Assembly: GCA_002401855.1 (NCBI GenBank)
Contig: NVUH01000034.1
Span: forward strand, 1-64,000
DNA from: Hyphomicrobiales bacterium
GTDB lineage: Bacteria; Pseudomonadota; Alphaproteobacteria; Rhizobiales; OSC116
Direction: 5' to 3'
Length of the DNA: 64,000 nt
Positions 53,713-63,002 of this stretch are shown here, piece by piece (position 1 is the first letter of the stretch; every line of letters starts with the position of its first letter). The position numbers and the translations under genes are program-made. Below the pieces are notes generated by a model that saw only the letters and a list, made by a program, of their open reading frames with translations, did not search any database and was not told the DNA's origin.

Positions 53713-54363
53713 TTAATTTACCAGCGGTGTGGCTTCTTCGAATTTTTGGTTCAATTGGTCAGCTTCATTTTGAATGATACCCTCCACCTTTGTGGGGTCT
53801 GTCGTTTGCATCGATTCGCTATTCACTTTTCGAGCATTTTTAATTTTACCCAAAAAGTCCGATACAAAATTACCGGGTTTGTCAGGCAGCGCGTCCAACA
53901 ATATGTCACTCGAATCTTTAATCAGCCCAATCGATCGGGCATTGGTAATTTCGCTATAATGGTCTTTTTCATTGGGTTGAAACAGCAACATGAGCAAATA
54001 ACAAGCCACAACCAGCAAAAACCCTCTAATCACGCCAAAAATAAAGCCCAAGCTTCTATCCAAAGCTCCAATTTTGCTATCCAGTAATTTGTCGGTAACC
54101 ATATAACTAAATATGGAGACCAGAATCAATGTGCCTAAAAATAAGGTCGCCGCCAGTGCAATTTTAGCCACTGTGTCATTGGTGATTAGTTTTTTGGCTT
54201 CAGGTTCGAGTGGGAAATAAAGCACCACAACCGCAACAACCGCTGCTGCCCATGATACAATGCTAAAAAACTCGCGTAAAAATCCGCGCGTCATAGCTAG
54301 TAAACCTGAGATGATGACAATAAAAAATAAAGCGACATCTAAAATTGTAAACGGTCCGTCCAT
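53713..54363 (-). CDS. cvpA: CvpA family membrane protein
   Basis: This 216-residue protein has four hydrophobic segments in the first 130 residues (TILDVALFFIVIISGLLAMT, then WAAAVVAVVVLYFPL, VAKIALAATLFLGTLILV and FGVIRGFLLVVACYLL). GALDRSLGFIFGVIRGFLLV is the CvpA signature. The C-terminal 80 residues are soluble and charged. In E. coli CvpA is needed for colicin V production and bile-salt tolerance. Its position just before purF is conserved very widely, although here a terminator separates the two. The biochemical role is unresolved. Confidence 0.88.
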   Translation of the reverse strand: MDGPFTILDVALFFIVIISGLLAMTRGFLREFFSIVSWAAAVVAVVVLYFPLEPEAKKLITNDTVAKIALAATLFLGTLILVSIFSYMVTDKLLDSKIGALDRSLGFIFGVIRGFLLVVACYLLMLLFQPNEKDHYSEITNARSIGLIKDSSDILLDALPDKPGNFVSDFLGKIKNARKVNSESMQTTDPTKVEGIIQNEADQLNQKFEEATPLVN

Positions 54364-54560
54364 AATTCCTCACGACATGATCTAATTTTCAAATATTGAT
54401 ACTGCAAAACTAAAAGAAAAACTATAAAATTATGACCATTGATACACATATAATTAATTTTAAGGTTTATTTAGGTGGTTTGGGTTCGTGCCATACGACT
54501 TTTGGCCAATACGTATCTGTTAAATCTTAATCGATAATTGCGAAAATCATTCAAATAATA

Positions 54561-55994
54561 TCAAGCCATATCCGCAGCCAATTTGGCAACCAGTGACACT
54601 AAATGGTCAACTTCTTCAATTTTTAGGGTGTTTTTTGCCTCATTTTCGTCTGTTTTTACCTCTTTTTCGGCTGTTTTCGCCACTTTTTTGGCCCTTTTTT
54701 GGTTCAAATTGGCAATAATCGCCCGATTAAAACCCAGTTTTTCAGCCTCTTTTAACCGCGCTGCGCTCCGGCTCGGGTTGCGCGTCGCGCCCGAAAGGGC
54801 AATTTCACCAAAAATAATCGTGCCCTTAGGCAAAGGTTTCTGGCTGATAGATGATATCAACGCCGCCGCCACCGCCATATCTGCAGCAGGTTCTTTAATC
54901 TTCAAACCACCCGCCACATTCAAATAAACATCATGTTTAGCAAGCCCCAAACCGCAATGCGCATCTAACACCGCCAGTATCATCGCAAGGCGCGAACTAT
55001 CCCACCCAACCACAGCACGACGTGGTGTTGCCAATGAGGTTTCGGCCACAAGCGCTTGAATTTCAACAAGTAATGGTCGTGTGCCTTCCATACCAGCAAA
55101 CACCGCAGCGCCTGCTGTTTGGCCATCTCTGTCACCCAAAAATAATTCAGAAGGGTTAGAAACCTCAGCCAAACCAAGGCCAGTCATTTCAAACACCCCA
55201 ATTTCGTCAGTCGCGCCGAAACGGTTTTTAACCCCGCGCAAAATCCGATATTGATGCCCACGCTCACCTTCAAAATACAGCACCGCATCAACCATATGCT
55301 CAACCACTCGCGGGCCGGCTATTTGGCCATCTTTGGTCACATGCCCCACCAAAATAACCGCAACATTATGCGCTTTGGCATAGCGAATCAGTGTTTGGCT
55401 CGATGTCCGCACTTGCGAAACCGTACCCGGTGGGCTGTCAAGATTGTCTGACCACATGGTTTGAATCGAATCAATAATCACCAAGGCAGGCTTAGGTTTA
55501 TCAGGATTATCTAAAGTAGCTATGATATTGGAAAGATTAGTTTCAGCCCCAAGCTCGACATCACTTGATTCGATTTCCAACCGTTCAGCCCGCAGCCGCA
55601 CTTGGGCGATTGATTCTTCGCCCGAAATATACACCACGCGTTTGCCCGAATTGGCTAATTTCGCCGCCACCTGCAGCAATAAAGTCGATTTGCCAATGCC
55701 CGGGTCGCCGCCAACCAACAAAGCCGAACCCGGCACAATGCCACCGCCCGCCACAAGGTCAAATTCGCTAATGCCTGTTTTATGACGCGGCGCTTCAACA
55801 ATATCGCCTTTGAGCGAAACCAGCTCAATTTGTCGGCCTTTACTGGCGCTCTTAACAGGTGTGCCGCCAATGCCGCCTTGTTCAGAGCCTTCTTCTAAAC
55901 TATTCCATTCGCCGCAATTGTCGCATCTGCCCGCCCACTTGGTATAGGTGGTGCGGCATTCTTTGCAGATATAGGTGACCTTAACTTTTGCCAT
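54561..55994 (-). CDS. radA: DNA repair ATPase RadA
   Basis: This is a RecA-like protein that processes recombination intermediates, 477 residues. A zinc finger with C10, C13, C24 and C27 opens it. Walker A is GGDPGIGKST at residues 95-104, the KNRFG motif specific to RadA is present (GVKNRFGATDEIGVFEM), and the Lon-like C-terminal domain has DVYLNVAGGLKIKEPAADMA. Near the end is a lysine- and glutamate-rich insertion of about 30 residues (KRAKKVAKTAEKEVKTDENE) before the last helix. That is longer than usual. The start overlaps the alr stop region by 14 bases. Confidence 0.95.
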   Translation of the reverse strand: MAKVKVTYICKECRTTYTKWAGRCDNCGEWNSLEEGSEQGGIGGTPVKSASKGRQIELVSLKGDIVEAPRHKTGISEFDLVAGGGIVPGSALLVGGDPGIGKSTLLLQVAAKLANSGKRVVYISGEESIAQVRLRAERLEIESSDVELGAETNLSNIIATLDNPDKPKPALVIIDSIQTMWSDNLDSPPGTVSQVRTSSQTLIRYAKAHNVAVILVGHVTKDGQIAGPRVVEHMVDAVLYFEGERGHQYRILRGVKNRFGATDEIGVFEMTGLGLAEVSNPSELFLGDRDGQTAGAAVFAGMEGTRPLLVEIQALVAETSLATPRRAVVGWDSSRLAMILAVLDAHCGLGLAKHDVYLNVAGGLKIKEPAADMAVAAALISSISQKPLPKGTIIFGEIALSGATRNPSRSAARLKEAEKLGFNRAIIANLNQKRAKKVAKTAEKEVKTDENEAKNTLKIEEVDHLVSLVAKLAADMA

Positions 55995-57111
55995 TAATAT
56001 ACTTTCTTAAAAACCGTTTACCCAAACTGGTCAATATTTCATAAGCAATGGTGTCAGCCCATGTTGCCAACATATCAAGGCTGATATGCGCGCCAATCAC
56101 CTCAACAAAATCACCTTCATTGATTTCGCCATCAGCCAACGCGTCGATATTGACCACAATCATATCCATCGACACGCGGCCCAATATGGGTAGTTTTTTG
56201 CCGTTAAAATAAAAGTAGCCGTCTTGCCCCGTGCTAGAACTTAAACTGCGCGGCACCCCATCGGCATAACCTACGGCTATGATTGCGGTGCGCATCGATT
56301 GTTTGGCGCTGAACAAATGCCCATAGCCGACCATATCGCCAGCTTTGAGCGTAGATAATTGCAATACACGGGCAGATAACGCCACCACAGATTTTAAATC
56401 AATCGGGTAATTCTCAAATGTTTTAACACCCCATAGAGCCACGCCAGGGCGTAATATATTTTGGTTTTTTAAATTGATATTCTGCAATTCTTTAAGCGCA
56501 ATGCCCGCGCTATTGCCAAAGCTATGGGCTAGTTGCGGCAAATGATCTGAAATCAATTCAAACCCAGCGACTTGGTTTAAATTTTGCGCATCATCTGGCC
56601 AATCGGCACTGGCAAAATGGCTCATAATATGATGTACATTCAATCCACCAGTAATTTCAGCGGTAATATTCTTATAATCATTAAGCCCCATACCTAGGCG
56701 GTTTATGCCTGTATTGAAATGCAGCACGCAGGGTAAATTGCCAAATTCAGCCCAAGCCTTAACTTGCGTTGTGCTGGCCAAGCAAGGAATCAGATTATGT
56801 TGCCGATAAACGCTCTTTGCACCCATAAACAAACCATCTAATACAAAAATTTCAGTATCATTATACTGTGCGCGCAATTCAATCGCTTCATCTAGGGTCG
56901 CGACATAAAATAAACGACATCCTGCACCATACAATGATTCTGCAACTTGGCTCATGCCCAAGCCATAGCCATTGGCTTTTATCACGGCAGAAATTTGGGC
57001 TTTATCGTCCAAATTATGGCAATAGGTTTGAATGCTCAGATAGTTTTGCGCGATTGCATTTAAATCAATCGTCAATATACCTGTTGCCAAATTGTCATTC
57101 GTTTTTTTCAT
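55981..57111 (-). CDS. alr: Alanine racemase
   Basis: This PLP enzyme interconverts L- and D-alanine for peptidoglycan, 376 residues. The cofactor lysine is K45 in SAVIKANGYGLG, and the catalytic tyrosine is near residue 280 in VGYADGVPRSLS. MVGYGHLF, GRVSMDMIVVNI and a C-terminal beta domain are also present. It overlaps the radA start by 14 bases and lies 63 bases after dnaB. The dnaB-alr-radA order is typical of the group. Confidence 0.95.
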   Translation of the reverse strand: MKKTNDNLATGILTIDLNAIAQNYLSIQTYCHNLDDKAQISAVIKANGYGLGMSQVAESLYGAGCRLFYVATLDEAIELRAQYNDTEIFVLDGLFMGAKSVYRQHNLIPCLASTTQVKAWAEFGNLPCVLHFNTGINRLGMGLNDYKNITAEITGGLNVHHIMSHFASADWPDDAQNLNQVAGFELISDHLPQLAHSFGNSAGIALKELQNINLKNQNILRPGVALWGVKTFENYPIDLKSVVALSARVLQLSTLKAGDMVGYGHLFSAKQSMRTAIIAVGYADGVPRSLSSSTGQDGYFYFNGKKLPILGRVSMDMIVVNIDALADGEINEGDFVEVIGAHISLDMLATWADTIAYEILTSLGKRFLRKYINGKS

Positions 57112-57174
57112 AAACTCAACCTATAATGATTTGGTTAAATTTTCAAGAACAAAATAAGAACATAAGAGTTTGAC

Positions 57175-58698
57175 TTAATCATAACGCACAGGCGCATATT
57201 CATCTCTGACCAAATCGGAGAATCTTGTATATTGGCCTTCAAATTGTAAGGTCACATTGCCCACGGGGCCATGGCGTTGCTTGGCAATGATCACTTCGGC
57301 TTTACCCAGTACATCATCCATTTTCTGTTGCCATTCTGCATGTTCGGGCGTGCCTTCTTTGGGTTGGCTACGCTCAACATAATATTCTTCGCGGAAAACA
57401 AATGTCACCACGTCAGCATCTTGCTCGATCGAGCCTGATTCGCGCAAATCTGACAACATCGGGCGTTTGTCTTCGCGCTGTTCAATACCACGGTTAAGCT
57501 GGGAGAGAGCGACGATTGGCACTTCAAGTTCTTTGGCCAGTGATTTCAGCCCCATGGTAATTTCGGTGATTTCTTGCACGCGGTTGGCATTGCTTTTGCC
57601 ACTGCCCGATAGCAGTTGGATATAGTCCAAAATAATTAAATCTAACCCATGTTGGCGCTTTAAGCGTCTGGCGCGAGCCGAAACTTGGCCAATGGTCAAG
57701 CCACCTGTGTCGTCGATAAACAGTGGTTTTTCTTCCAAAATCTTGGTGGTTTCGACCAATTTATCGAATTGCTCGGATGTGATGTCGCCCCGCCTGATGT
57801 TAGACGATGAAATTTCAGCCTGTTCGGCAATGATACGTGTGGCCAATTGCTCGGCCGACATTTCCAAACTAAAAAATGCCACAACTCCGCCATTCGCCGC
57901 ACGTAAGCTGCCATCTGGCGCGACTTCTTGGCGGTAAGCTTTGGCTACGTTAAAAGCAATATTGGTTGCCAAAGCGGTTTTACCCATAGACGGCCGACCT
58001 GCCAAAACAATCAGGTCAGATTTTTGCAACCCGCCCATCATTTTATCCAAATCATGAAGCCCTGTTGAGATGCCAGATAGGTTGCCATCACGCTTATAGG
58101 CAGCTTCGGCCATGGTCACCACGTCGGTCAACGCCATCGCAAAACTCTGGAAGCCACCGCCATATTTATCGGTTTCAGCCAATTTATATAATTCTTGCTC
58201 GGCCAGCTCAATCTGCTTTTGCGGCAGGGCGTTCACATCGGCTTCATAGGCATTATTGACAATATCTTCGCCGACATTGATCAAACCGCGCCGCACTGAT
58301 AGATCATAAATAGTTTGGCCGTAATCTTTGGCATTGATCACACTGGTGGCATCGGCCGCCAAGCGCGCTAAATATTTAACGCCGCCGATTTCTTGGATCA
58401 CGGGATCATTTTCAAAATGGGTCTTTAGGGTCACCGGTGAGGCGGTTTTACCCATCGCAATCAATTGCGCGGCGGTGTCAAAAATACGGCCATGTAGACT
58501 CTCGAAAAAATGCTCTTCGCGCAAAAAACTCGACACTCTGTCATAGCTATCATTATTAATCAGTATAGCACCCAACAAGCCTTGCTCTGCCTCAATATTA
58601 TTGGGCGGGGTGCGGAAATCAGTCTCTTCTTCTTGTTTAAATTGGTCTTTAATCAAAGAGTTAAGAGCAATAGGGGCGTTTGTATTTAATTCAGACAT
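57175..58698 (-). CDS. dnaB: Replicative DNA helicase DnaB
   Basis: This is the hexameric helicase of the replication fork, 507 residues. The N-terminal domain (residues 25-135) has PPNNIEAEQGLLGAILIN. The RecA-like domain has Walker A GRPSMGKTAL near residue 232, Walker B LIILDYIQLL, and the DnaB-specific SQLNRGIEQREDKRPMLSDL stretch with RESGSIEQDADVV. A C-terminal basic region (KQRHGPVGNVTLQFEGQYTR) completes it. No intein is present; the length is normal. It lies 279 bases downstream of rplI, with a terminator between. Confidence 0.97.
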   Translation of the reverse strand: MSELNTNAPIALNSLIKDQFKQEEETDFRTPPNNIEAEQGLLGAILINNDSYDRVSSFLREEHFFESLHGRIFDTAAQLIAMGKTASPVTLKTHFENDPVIQEIGGVKYLARLAADATSVINAKDYGQTIYDLSVRRGLINVGEDIVNNAYEADVNALPQKQIELAEQELYKLAETDKYGGGFQSFAMALTDVVTMAEAAYKRDGNLSGISTGLHDLDKMMGGLQKSDLIVLAGRPSMGKTALATNIAFNVAKAYRQEVAPDGSLRAANGGVVAFFSLEMSAEQLATRIIAEQAEISSSNIRRGDITSEQFDKLVETTKILEEKPLFIDDTGGLTIGQVSARARRLKRQHGLDLIILDYIQLLSGSGKSNANRVQEITEITMGLKSLAKELEVPIVALSQLNRGIEQREDKRPMLSDLRESGSIEQDADVVTFVFREEYYVERSQPKEGTPEHAEWQQKMDDVLGKAEVIIAKQRHGPVGNVTLQFEGQYTRFSDLVRDEYAPVRYD

Positions 58699-58926
58699 GC
58701 AGCATCTTTATTTTAGAACAGAGCTGTATATTAACTATTTTTATTCATTATTGAAGTCTTATATGGCGATAAAAAAATATATATATTTTTTGGAGCTTTT
58801 CTGTTTATAGATCATGGATAACTCAAAAACATTATGGTTAACAACAGATTAATCATAGAGTAACTGTGGCAAAAATACCGCATACCATTTTAGTCGTAAG
58901 TTAAAAAGGATTTTAGTCCCCGACTC

Positions 58927-58958
58927 AAAAAAAAAGAGCCAGTAAAAGGCTCTTTTTT
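58927..58958 (-). terminator. Rho-independent terminator after rplI
   Basis: AAAAAAGAGCC and GGCTCTTTTTT pair around AGTAAAA, with U tracts on both strands. On the minus strand it follows the rplI stop by 20 bases and should end the rpsF-rpsR-rplI transcript before dnaB. Confidence 0.85.
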
Positions 58959-58977
58959 CATCAATATTTAAAAAAGA

Positions 58978-59583
58978 CTAATCGTCAGATTCTTCTTCTT
59001 TTGTTTCAGCTTCGTCAGAAGTTTCAACAACATCACCAAGGATATCATCTGCATCTTCATCAAACGCTTCAAATTCATATTCGTCTTCAAACACTTCAAC
59101 AGTGATGTCTTCACCAGCCGCTTGGCGTTCAGCTTCATCTTCAGAACGAGCAACATTAACACTAATGTCAATTTGCACTTCAGGATGAAGAATAACATGG
59201 GCTTTTGAAATACCAACAGTTTTAATCGGTGTAGTCAATGTCACTTGTGTACGTTTAACTTCAAAGCCTTTGTCTGAAATCAAACCCGCAATGTCGCGTG
59301 TAGAAACTGAACCATAAAGTTGGCCAGATTCTGAAGCGGCACGAATAGAAGTTACAGAGAAATCTTTCATCTCTTCGGCTGTGGCTTGAGCTTGGGTCAC
59401 CAAATCGGAGTTCAAAGCAATCAATTGAGCTTTTTCTGTTTCATATTTTGCCATATTCGCATCATTAGCGCGTAGGGCTTTGGCTTGTGGGAAAAGGAAG
59501 TTACGTGCAAAACCAGGTTTTACATTTACAACTGCGCCCATATTGCCGAGTTTAGCGATTCTTTCGAGTAGAATAACTTTCAT
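58978..59583 (-). CDS. rplI: Ribosomal protein bL9 with acidic tail
   Basis: This is large-subunit protein L9, 201 residues. The ATG at 59583 is chosen because AGGAG lies about eight bases before it and the sequence then starts with the invariant MKVILLERIAKLGNMG. The frame is open further upstream but not conserved. The N-domain motif VNVKPGFARNFLFPQ and the long central helix are typical. The C-terminal 50 residues are strongly acidic (for example DEYEFEAFDEDADDILGD). E. coli L9 has 149 residues; acidic extensions are seen in other alphaproteobacteria. The widespread DUF2232 gene between rpsR and rplI is absent here. Confidence 0.95.
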   Translation of the reverse strand: MKVILLERIAKLGNMGAVVNVKPGFARNFLFPQAKALRANDANMAKYETEKAQLIALNSDLVTQAQATAEEMKDFSVTSIRAASESGQLYGSVSTRDIAGLISDKGFEVKRTQVTLTTPIKTVGISKAHVILHPEVQIDISVNVARSEDEAERQAAGEDITVEVFEDEYEFEAFDEDADDILGDVVETSDEAETKEEESDD

Positions 59584-59688
59584 ATTTTTGCTCCTGCATA
59601 AATCTATGCGTTTTTGAGCGGAATGAGGCGTAAGCCTCAGCTGTCCCGCGGTTATGCGGTTAGAGATTAAAAATCCCAACCAAAAATA

Positions 59689-59716
59689 CCCCACTCTTAT
59701 ATATATAGGAGTGGGG
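59689..59716 (-). promoter_or_regulatory. Hairpin between rpsR and rplI
   Basis: CCCCACTC (59689-59696) pairs with GAGTGGGG (59709-59716). The AT-rich loop can pair further, giving up to 13 pairs. It lies six bases after the rpsR stop on the minus strand and is followed there by TATTTTT, so partial termination or mRNA processing between rpsR and rplI is likely. Confidence 0.55.
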
Positions 59717-59722
59717 AGGTAC

Positions 59723-59965
59723 TTATTTGATGACGTATGGCAATAGACCCAAGAAACGTGCGCGTTTAATAGCTTTTGCAAGCTCGCGTTGTTTTTTGGC
59801 TGATACAGCAGTGATACGACTTGGTACGATTTTGCCACGTTCTGACATAAAGCGTTGAAGTAATTTCACATCTTTATAATCAATTGCTGGGGCATTATCA
59901 CCAGAGAATGGGCAAGTTTTTTTACGACGAAAGAAAGGACGACGTGATCCACCTTGACTAGACAT
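59723..59965 (-). CDS. rpsR: Ribosomal protein bS18
   Basis: This is small-subunit protein S18, 80 residues, the normal length. The basic N terminus ([15 protein letters not shown]) is followed by the core [19 protein letters not shown] and [20 protein letters not shown], which identify it without doubt. It lies 28 bases after rpsF, with which it forms the S6-S18 pair on the ribosome platform. Confidence 0.97.
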   Translation of the reverse strand: MSSQGGSRRPFFRRKKTCPFSGDNAPAIDYKDVKLLQRFMSERGKIVPSRITAVSAKKQRELAKAIKRARFLGLLPYVIK

Positions 59966-59993
59966 AATTTAATTCCTTTATAAATAGCACGGT

Positions 59994-60338
59994 TTAACGG
60001 CGTGTTTTCTTTTCGTTTTTGCTAGAAAGAACGGCGCTTTGGCCTTCTTCAAATGTATCGACTTTAATAGTCATAACACGCAAAATATCTTCATTGATTG
60101 ATTGTTGGCGCTCAAGCTCTTTCATAGCAGCTGGTGGGCATTCAATATTCATCAATGTATAATGAGCTTTACGGTTTTTCTTGATGCGGTAAGCAATGTT
60201 ACGCAAACCCCAGCTTTCAACCTTTTCAACTTTACCTTCGTTATCGTCGATAACTTTGGTAAAATCTTCAATCAGTGTTTCCACTTGTGAAGTAGAAATA
60301 TCTTGACGAGCAAGAATAATATGTTCGTATTTTGGCAT
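59994..60338 (-). CDS. rpsF: Ribosomal protein bS6
   Basis: This is small-subunit protein S6, 114 residues. The conserved opening YEHIILARQDISTSQVETL, the VEKVESWGLRNIAYRIKKNR core with the GLR motif, and HYTLMNIECPPAAMKELERQ are all present. A short lysine/arginine-rich tail ends it. It is the first gene of the ribosomal operon and divergent from fabD. Confidence 0.97.
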   Translation of the reverse strand: MPKYEHIILARQDISTSQVETLIEDFTKVIDDNEGKVEKVESWGLRNIAYRIKKNRKAHYTLMNIECPPAAMKELERQQSINEDILRVMTIKVDTFEEGQSAVLSSKNEKKTRR

Positions 60339-60682
60339 GATTAGCCTTTCCTAAAAATATATCTCTAGCGCATAGCCCCTTCTGAGCCATTTTTTGGAAA
60401 GACTCAAGAGGAAGTCAAAAGAGCGAGGACACGGGAAGATAAAACCGTTTAAAATCAAATGGTTTTGCCCAATACTTAAATAAAAATTCAAGTTTTAGAC
60501 TTCCGTTCAGCCCTCAACTAGAGCTTCATAACAGGCGTTTTATAGCGGTTTCTGGCTATAATGCAAGCCCAAACGAGCGCAATATAAGCCAATTTGTGGA
60601 TTTTATCAAAATAATTGTTTGTCATCGCCTTGCGACAGGCTATTTTGAATCAATTCGAATCGCAGATAAAACAGGTAAAAAT
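60339..60682. other. Divergent promoter region between rpsF and fabD
   Basis: No gene is seen in these 344 bases. A TATAAT at 60557-60562 could serve the fabD side, though its -35 is poor. TTGACT on the minus strand (60413-60418) could serve rpsF. A frame open upstream of fabD from 60596 is not conserved with FabD. Confidence 0.5.
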
Positions 60683-61624
60683 ATGACAATAGCATTCACA
60701 TTTCCAGGCCAAGGCAGCCAAAAAGTCGGCATGGGTCAAGCGCTAGCCAGCAGCTCTAACATAGCGCGTGAAGTGTATGAGGAGGTGAATGAAGCATTGG
60801 GCTTTAACCTATCTGAGCTGATGTTTAATGGCCCAGAAGATCAATTGACGTTAACCGAAAACGCCCAACCAGCCTTAATGGCAGTGAGCATTGCGGTGAT
60901 GCGCATGTTAGAAGCGCAAGGCGTTGACCTTGGCAAAAGTGCTAAATACATAGCAGGTCACTCTTTGGGTGAATATTCTGCTTTGACCGCCGCGGGCGTG
61001 TTCAGCTTGGCCGACACGGCAAAATTGTTGCAAATTCGCGGCCGCGCCATGCAAAAGGCTTGCCCCGTGGGACAAGGTGCGATGGCGGCTTTGTTAGGCT
61101 TAGATTTTGCTGCCGCAATTGAAGTGGCAATTGAAGCTGCTGGTGATGACGTGTGCCAAGCCGCCAATGACAATGCCAATGGTCAAGTGGTGATATCTGG
61201 CCATAAAGCCGCGGTTGAACGCGCCTTAGACATTGCCAAAGCCAAAGGCGCCAAACGCGCAATATTATTGCCAGTTAGTGCGCCATTCCATTGCTCACTT
61301 ATGCAACCAGCTGCAGAAGCCATGCAAGCCGCTTTGGCTGATGTCAACATGAACGCCCCCATTGTGCCATTAATTGCCAATGTAAGCGCCAGCCCGACAT
61401 CGGATGTTGAAACCATCCGCAAACAGCTGGTTGAACAAGTGACGGGCACAGTGCGCTGGCGCGAATCAGTTAGCTTTATGGGTCAAAATGGCATTAAAAC
61501 TTTGGTTGAGGTTGGCAATGGCAAAGTGCTGACAGGCATGGTGCGCCGCATTGACAAAGAGCTAACTGGCACGGCTTGTGGCACTGATGAAGAAATTGCA
61601 GCTATTGTTGAATTGTTAAAATAG
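60683..61624 (+). CDS. fabD: Malonyl-CoA:ACP transacylase
   Basis: This enzyme loads malonyl groups onto ACP for fatty acid synthesis, 313 residues. The ATG at 60683 starts the conserved MTIAFTFPGQGSQKVGMGQA. The nucleophile is S94 in AGHSLGEYSAL, and the catalytic histidine is H203 in SAPFHCSLM. QVVISGHKAAVERA is also typical. A GGCT-like gene follows after two bases and fabG after that. Confidence 0.96.
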   Translation: MTIAFTFPGQGSQKVGMGQALASSSNIAREVYEEVNEALGFNLSELMFNGPEDQLTLTENAQPALMAVSIAVMRMLEAQGVDLGKSAKYIAGHSLGEYSALTAAGVFSLADTAKLLQIRGRAMQKACPVGQGAMAALLGLDFAAAIEVAIEAAGDDVCQAANDNANGQVVISGHKAAVERALDIAKAKGAKRAILLPVSAPFHCSLMQPAAEAMQAALADVNMNAPIVPLIANVSASPTSDVETIRKQLVEQVTGTVRWRESVSFMGQNGIKTLVEVGNGKVLTGMVRRIDKELTGTACGTDEEIAAIVELLK

Positions 61625-61626
61625 CG

Positions 61627-62127
61627 ATGGCAAGTGAAACAATTTTATATTTTGCCTATGGCTCTAACATGTTGCTGCAACGTTTAACTGACCGCTGCCC
61701 CAGCGCCAAAGCTGTTGGCGTGGCCACGGCAGGTTATCATTATATTTGCTTTGGTTTGGCAGGCAAGGATGGCAGCGGCAAAGCGGCGATTGTGAAAACT
61801 CAGAACCAAGACGATAAAGTGTTTGGTGTGGTGTTTGAAATCGCCCAAACGGAACTTGCAGATTTAGATAAGTTTGAGATGAAGTATAAGCGCAATGATA
61901 ATTTTGAAGTGGTTATGGATGGTCAATCCCTTAAAACCATCACTTATTATGTAGTTGAAACCAAACTTGAGATTGGCTTGTTGCCGACAGATTGGTATCG
62001 CGATATTTGTGTGGCAGGCGCCAAGCAGCACAGCTTGGATGCAGATTATATTGCCGAGCTTGAAGCGCTTATCGTGCGTCAAGACGCAGATAATGAAGGC
62101 CATAAATATTTGCTGAATTTAGCATAG
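61627..62127 (+). CDS. Gamma-glutamylcyclotransferase-like protein
   Basis: This 166-residue protein has the cyclotransferase signature FAYGSNMLLQRLTDRCPSA near residues 9-27 and a likely catalytic glutamate in LDKFEMKYKRNDNFEV. Relatives turn gamma-glutamyl peptides into 5-oxoproline or act on gamma-glutamylamines. It begins two bases after fabD and precedes fabG by 63 bases. That splits the usual fabD-fabG pair and places it under fatty-acid operon control. No link between this family and lipid synthesis is evident; it may simply have been inserted. Confidence 0.8.
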   Translation: MASETILYFAYGSNMLLQRLTDRCPSAKAVGVATAGYHYICFGLAGKDGSGKAAIVKTQNQDDKVFGVVFEIAQTELADLDKFEMKYKRNDNFEVVMDGQSLKTITYYVVETKLEIGLLPTDWYRDICVAGAKQHSLDADYIAELEALIVRQDADNEGHKYLLNLA

Positions 62128-62190
62128 AATCATTGTAATTTTGACACGATAACTTATATTCGAAGCAGTAATATTTGAAGAGGCAGAAAT

Positions 62191-62928
62191 ATGTTTGATT
62201 TAACCGGTAAAAATGTGCTGGTCACGGGCGCAACAGGTGGCATTGGCCGCGCTATTGCTGAGGCTTTTCACGCCCAAGGCGCCGCCGTGACCCTATCGGG
62301 CACCCGTGAGGCTGTGTTGCAAGAGATTGCTGATGCTCTTGGTGAACGCGTGCATTTTGTGCCCTGTAACCTATCTGATAAAGCCAGTGTCGAAGCCCTT
62401 GTGCCCGCCGCAATTGAGGCGATGGGCAGCATTGATATATTGGTCAATAATGCGGGCATCACTCGCGATGGCTTGTTCATGCGCATGAAAGATGAAGATT
62501 GGGATGATGTGATTGCGGTGAATTTAACCGCCGCATTTAGGCTCTCACGCGCTGTGCTGCGCGGCATGATGAAGGCGCGTCATGGCCGCATCATCAATAT
62601 ATCATCTGTAGTGGGTGTCGCTGGCAACCCAGGTCAAGCCAATTATGTGGCCTCAAAAGCCGCCATCATCGGCCTTGGCAAATCGCTAGCGCAAGAAGTT
62701 GGCAATCGAGGCATCACAGTGAATGCCATCGCCCCGGGCTTTATCGCCACTCCCATGACCGATGCATTAAATGAAAAACAAACCGAGGCGATTCTGTCTA
62801 ACATTCCGACCAAACGCCTAGGCACTGCGGCCGAAATTGCTGCCGCTGCCGTTTATTTAGCCTCTGATGAAGCGGCCTATGTAACGGGGCAAACTTTGCA
62901 TGTAAATGGCGGTATGATGATGGTTTAA
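62191..62928 (+). CDS. fabG: 3-oxoacyl-ACP reductase
   Basis: This NADPH enzyme reduces 3-oxoacyl-ACP, 245 residues, the normal length. VTGATGGIGRAIAEAF starts near residue 11, NNAGITRDGLFMRMKDEDWD near 86, the catalytic set is S138/S139, Y152 and K156 (NYVASKAAIIG), and the ending VTGQTLHVNGGMMMV is typical. The N-terminal and TRDGLF motifs are specific enough to separate it from the other SDRs in the window. A GAGG ribosome-binding site lies about nine bases upstream. Confidence 0.96.
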   Translation: MFDLTGKNVLVTGATGGIGRAIAEAFHAQGAAVTLSGTREAVLQEIADALGERVHFVPCNLSDKASVEALVPAAIEAMGSIDILVNNAGITRDGLFMRMKDEDWDDVIAVNLTAAFRLSRAVLRGMMKARHGRIINISSVVGVAGNPGQANYVASKAAIIGLGKSLAQEVGNRGITVNAIAPGFIATPMTDALNEKQTEAILSNIPTKRLGTAAEIAAAAVYLASDEAAYVTGQTLHVNGGMMMV

Positions 62929-62974
62929 ATGGGCTAGCGTAGCTTAAAACCTGTGTGAAACCTTAACAAAATTG

Positions 62975-63002
62975 AACATAAAACGCAATTTTTATGTTTT
63001 TT
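62975..63002 (+). terminator. Rho-independent terminator after fabG
   Basis: AACATAAAA (62975-62983) pairs with TTTTATGTT (62990-62998) around CGCAAT and runs into six T. The stem is AT-rich, so strength is moderate. It separates fabG from acpP, which lies 175 bases further on and needs its own promoter. Confidence 0.55.

Noticed and set aside
59584-59838. In-frame upstream extension of rplI
   Set aside because: The extra 85 residues are not ribosomal-protein-like and overlap rpsR; the conserved MKVILLERI with AGGAG marks the true start.
60596-60682. In-frame upstream extension of fabD
   Set aside because: FabD proteins begin at the FTFPGQGSQ segment; the 29 extra residues are not conserved and have no clear ribosome-binding site.
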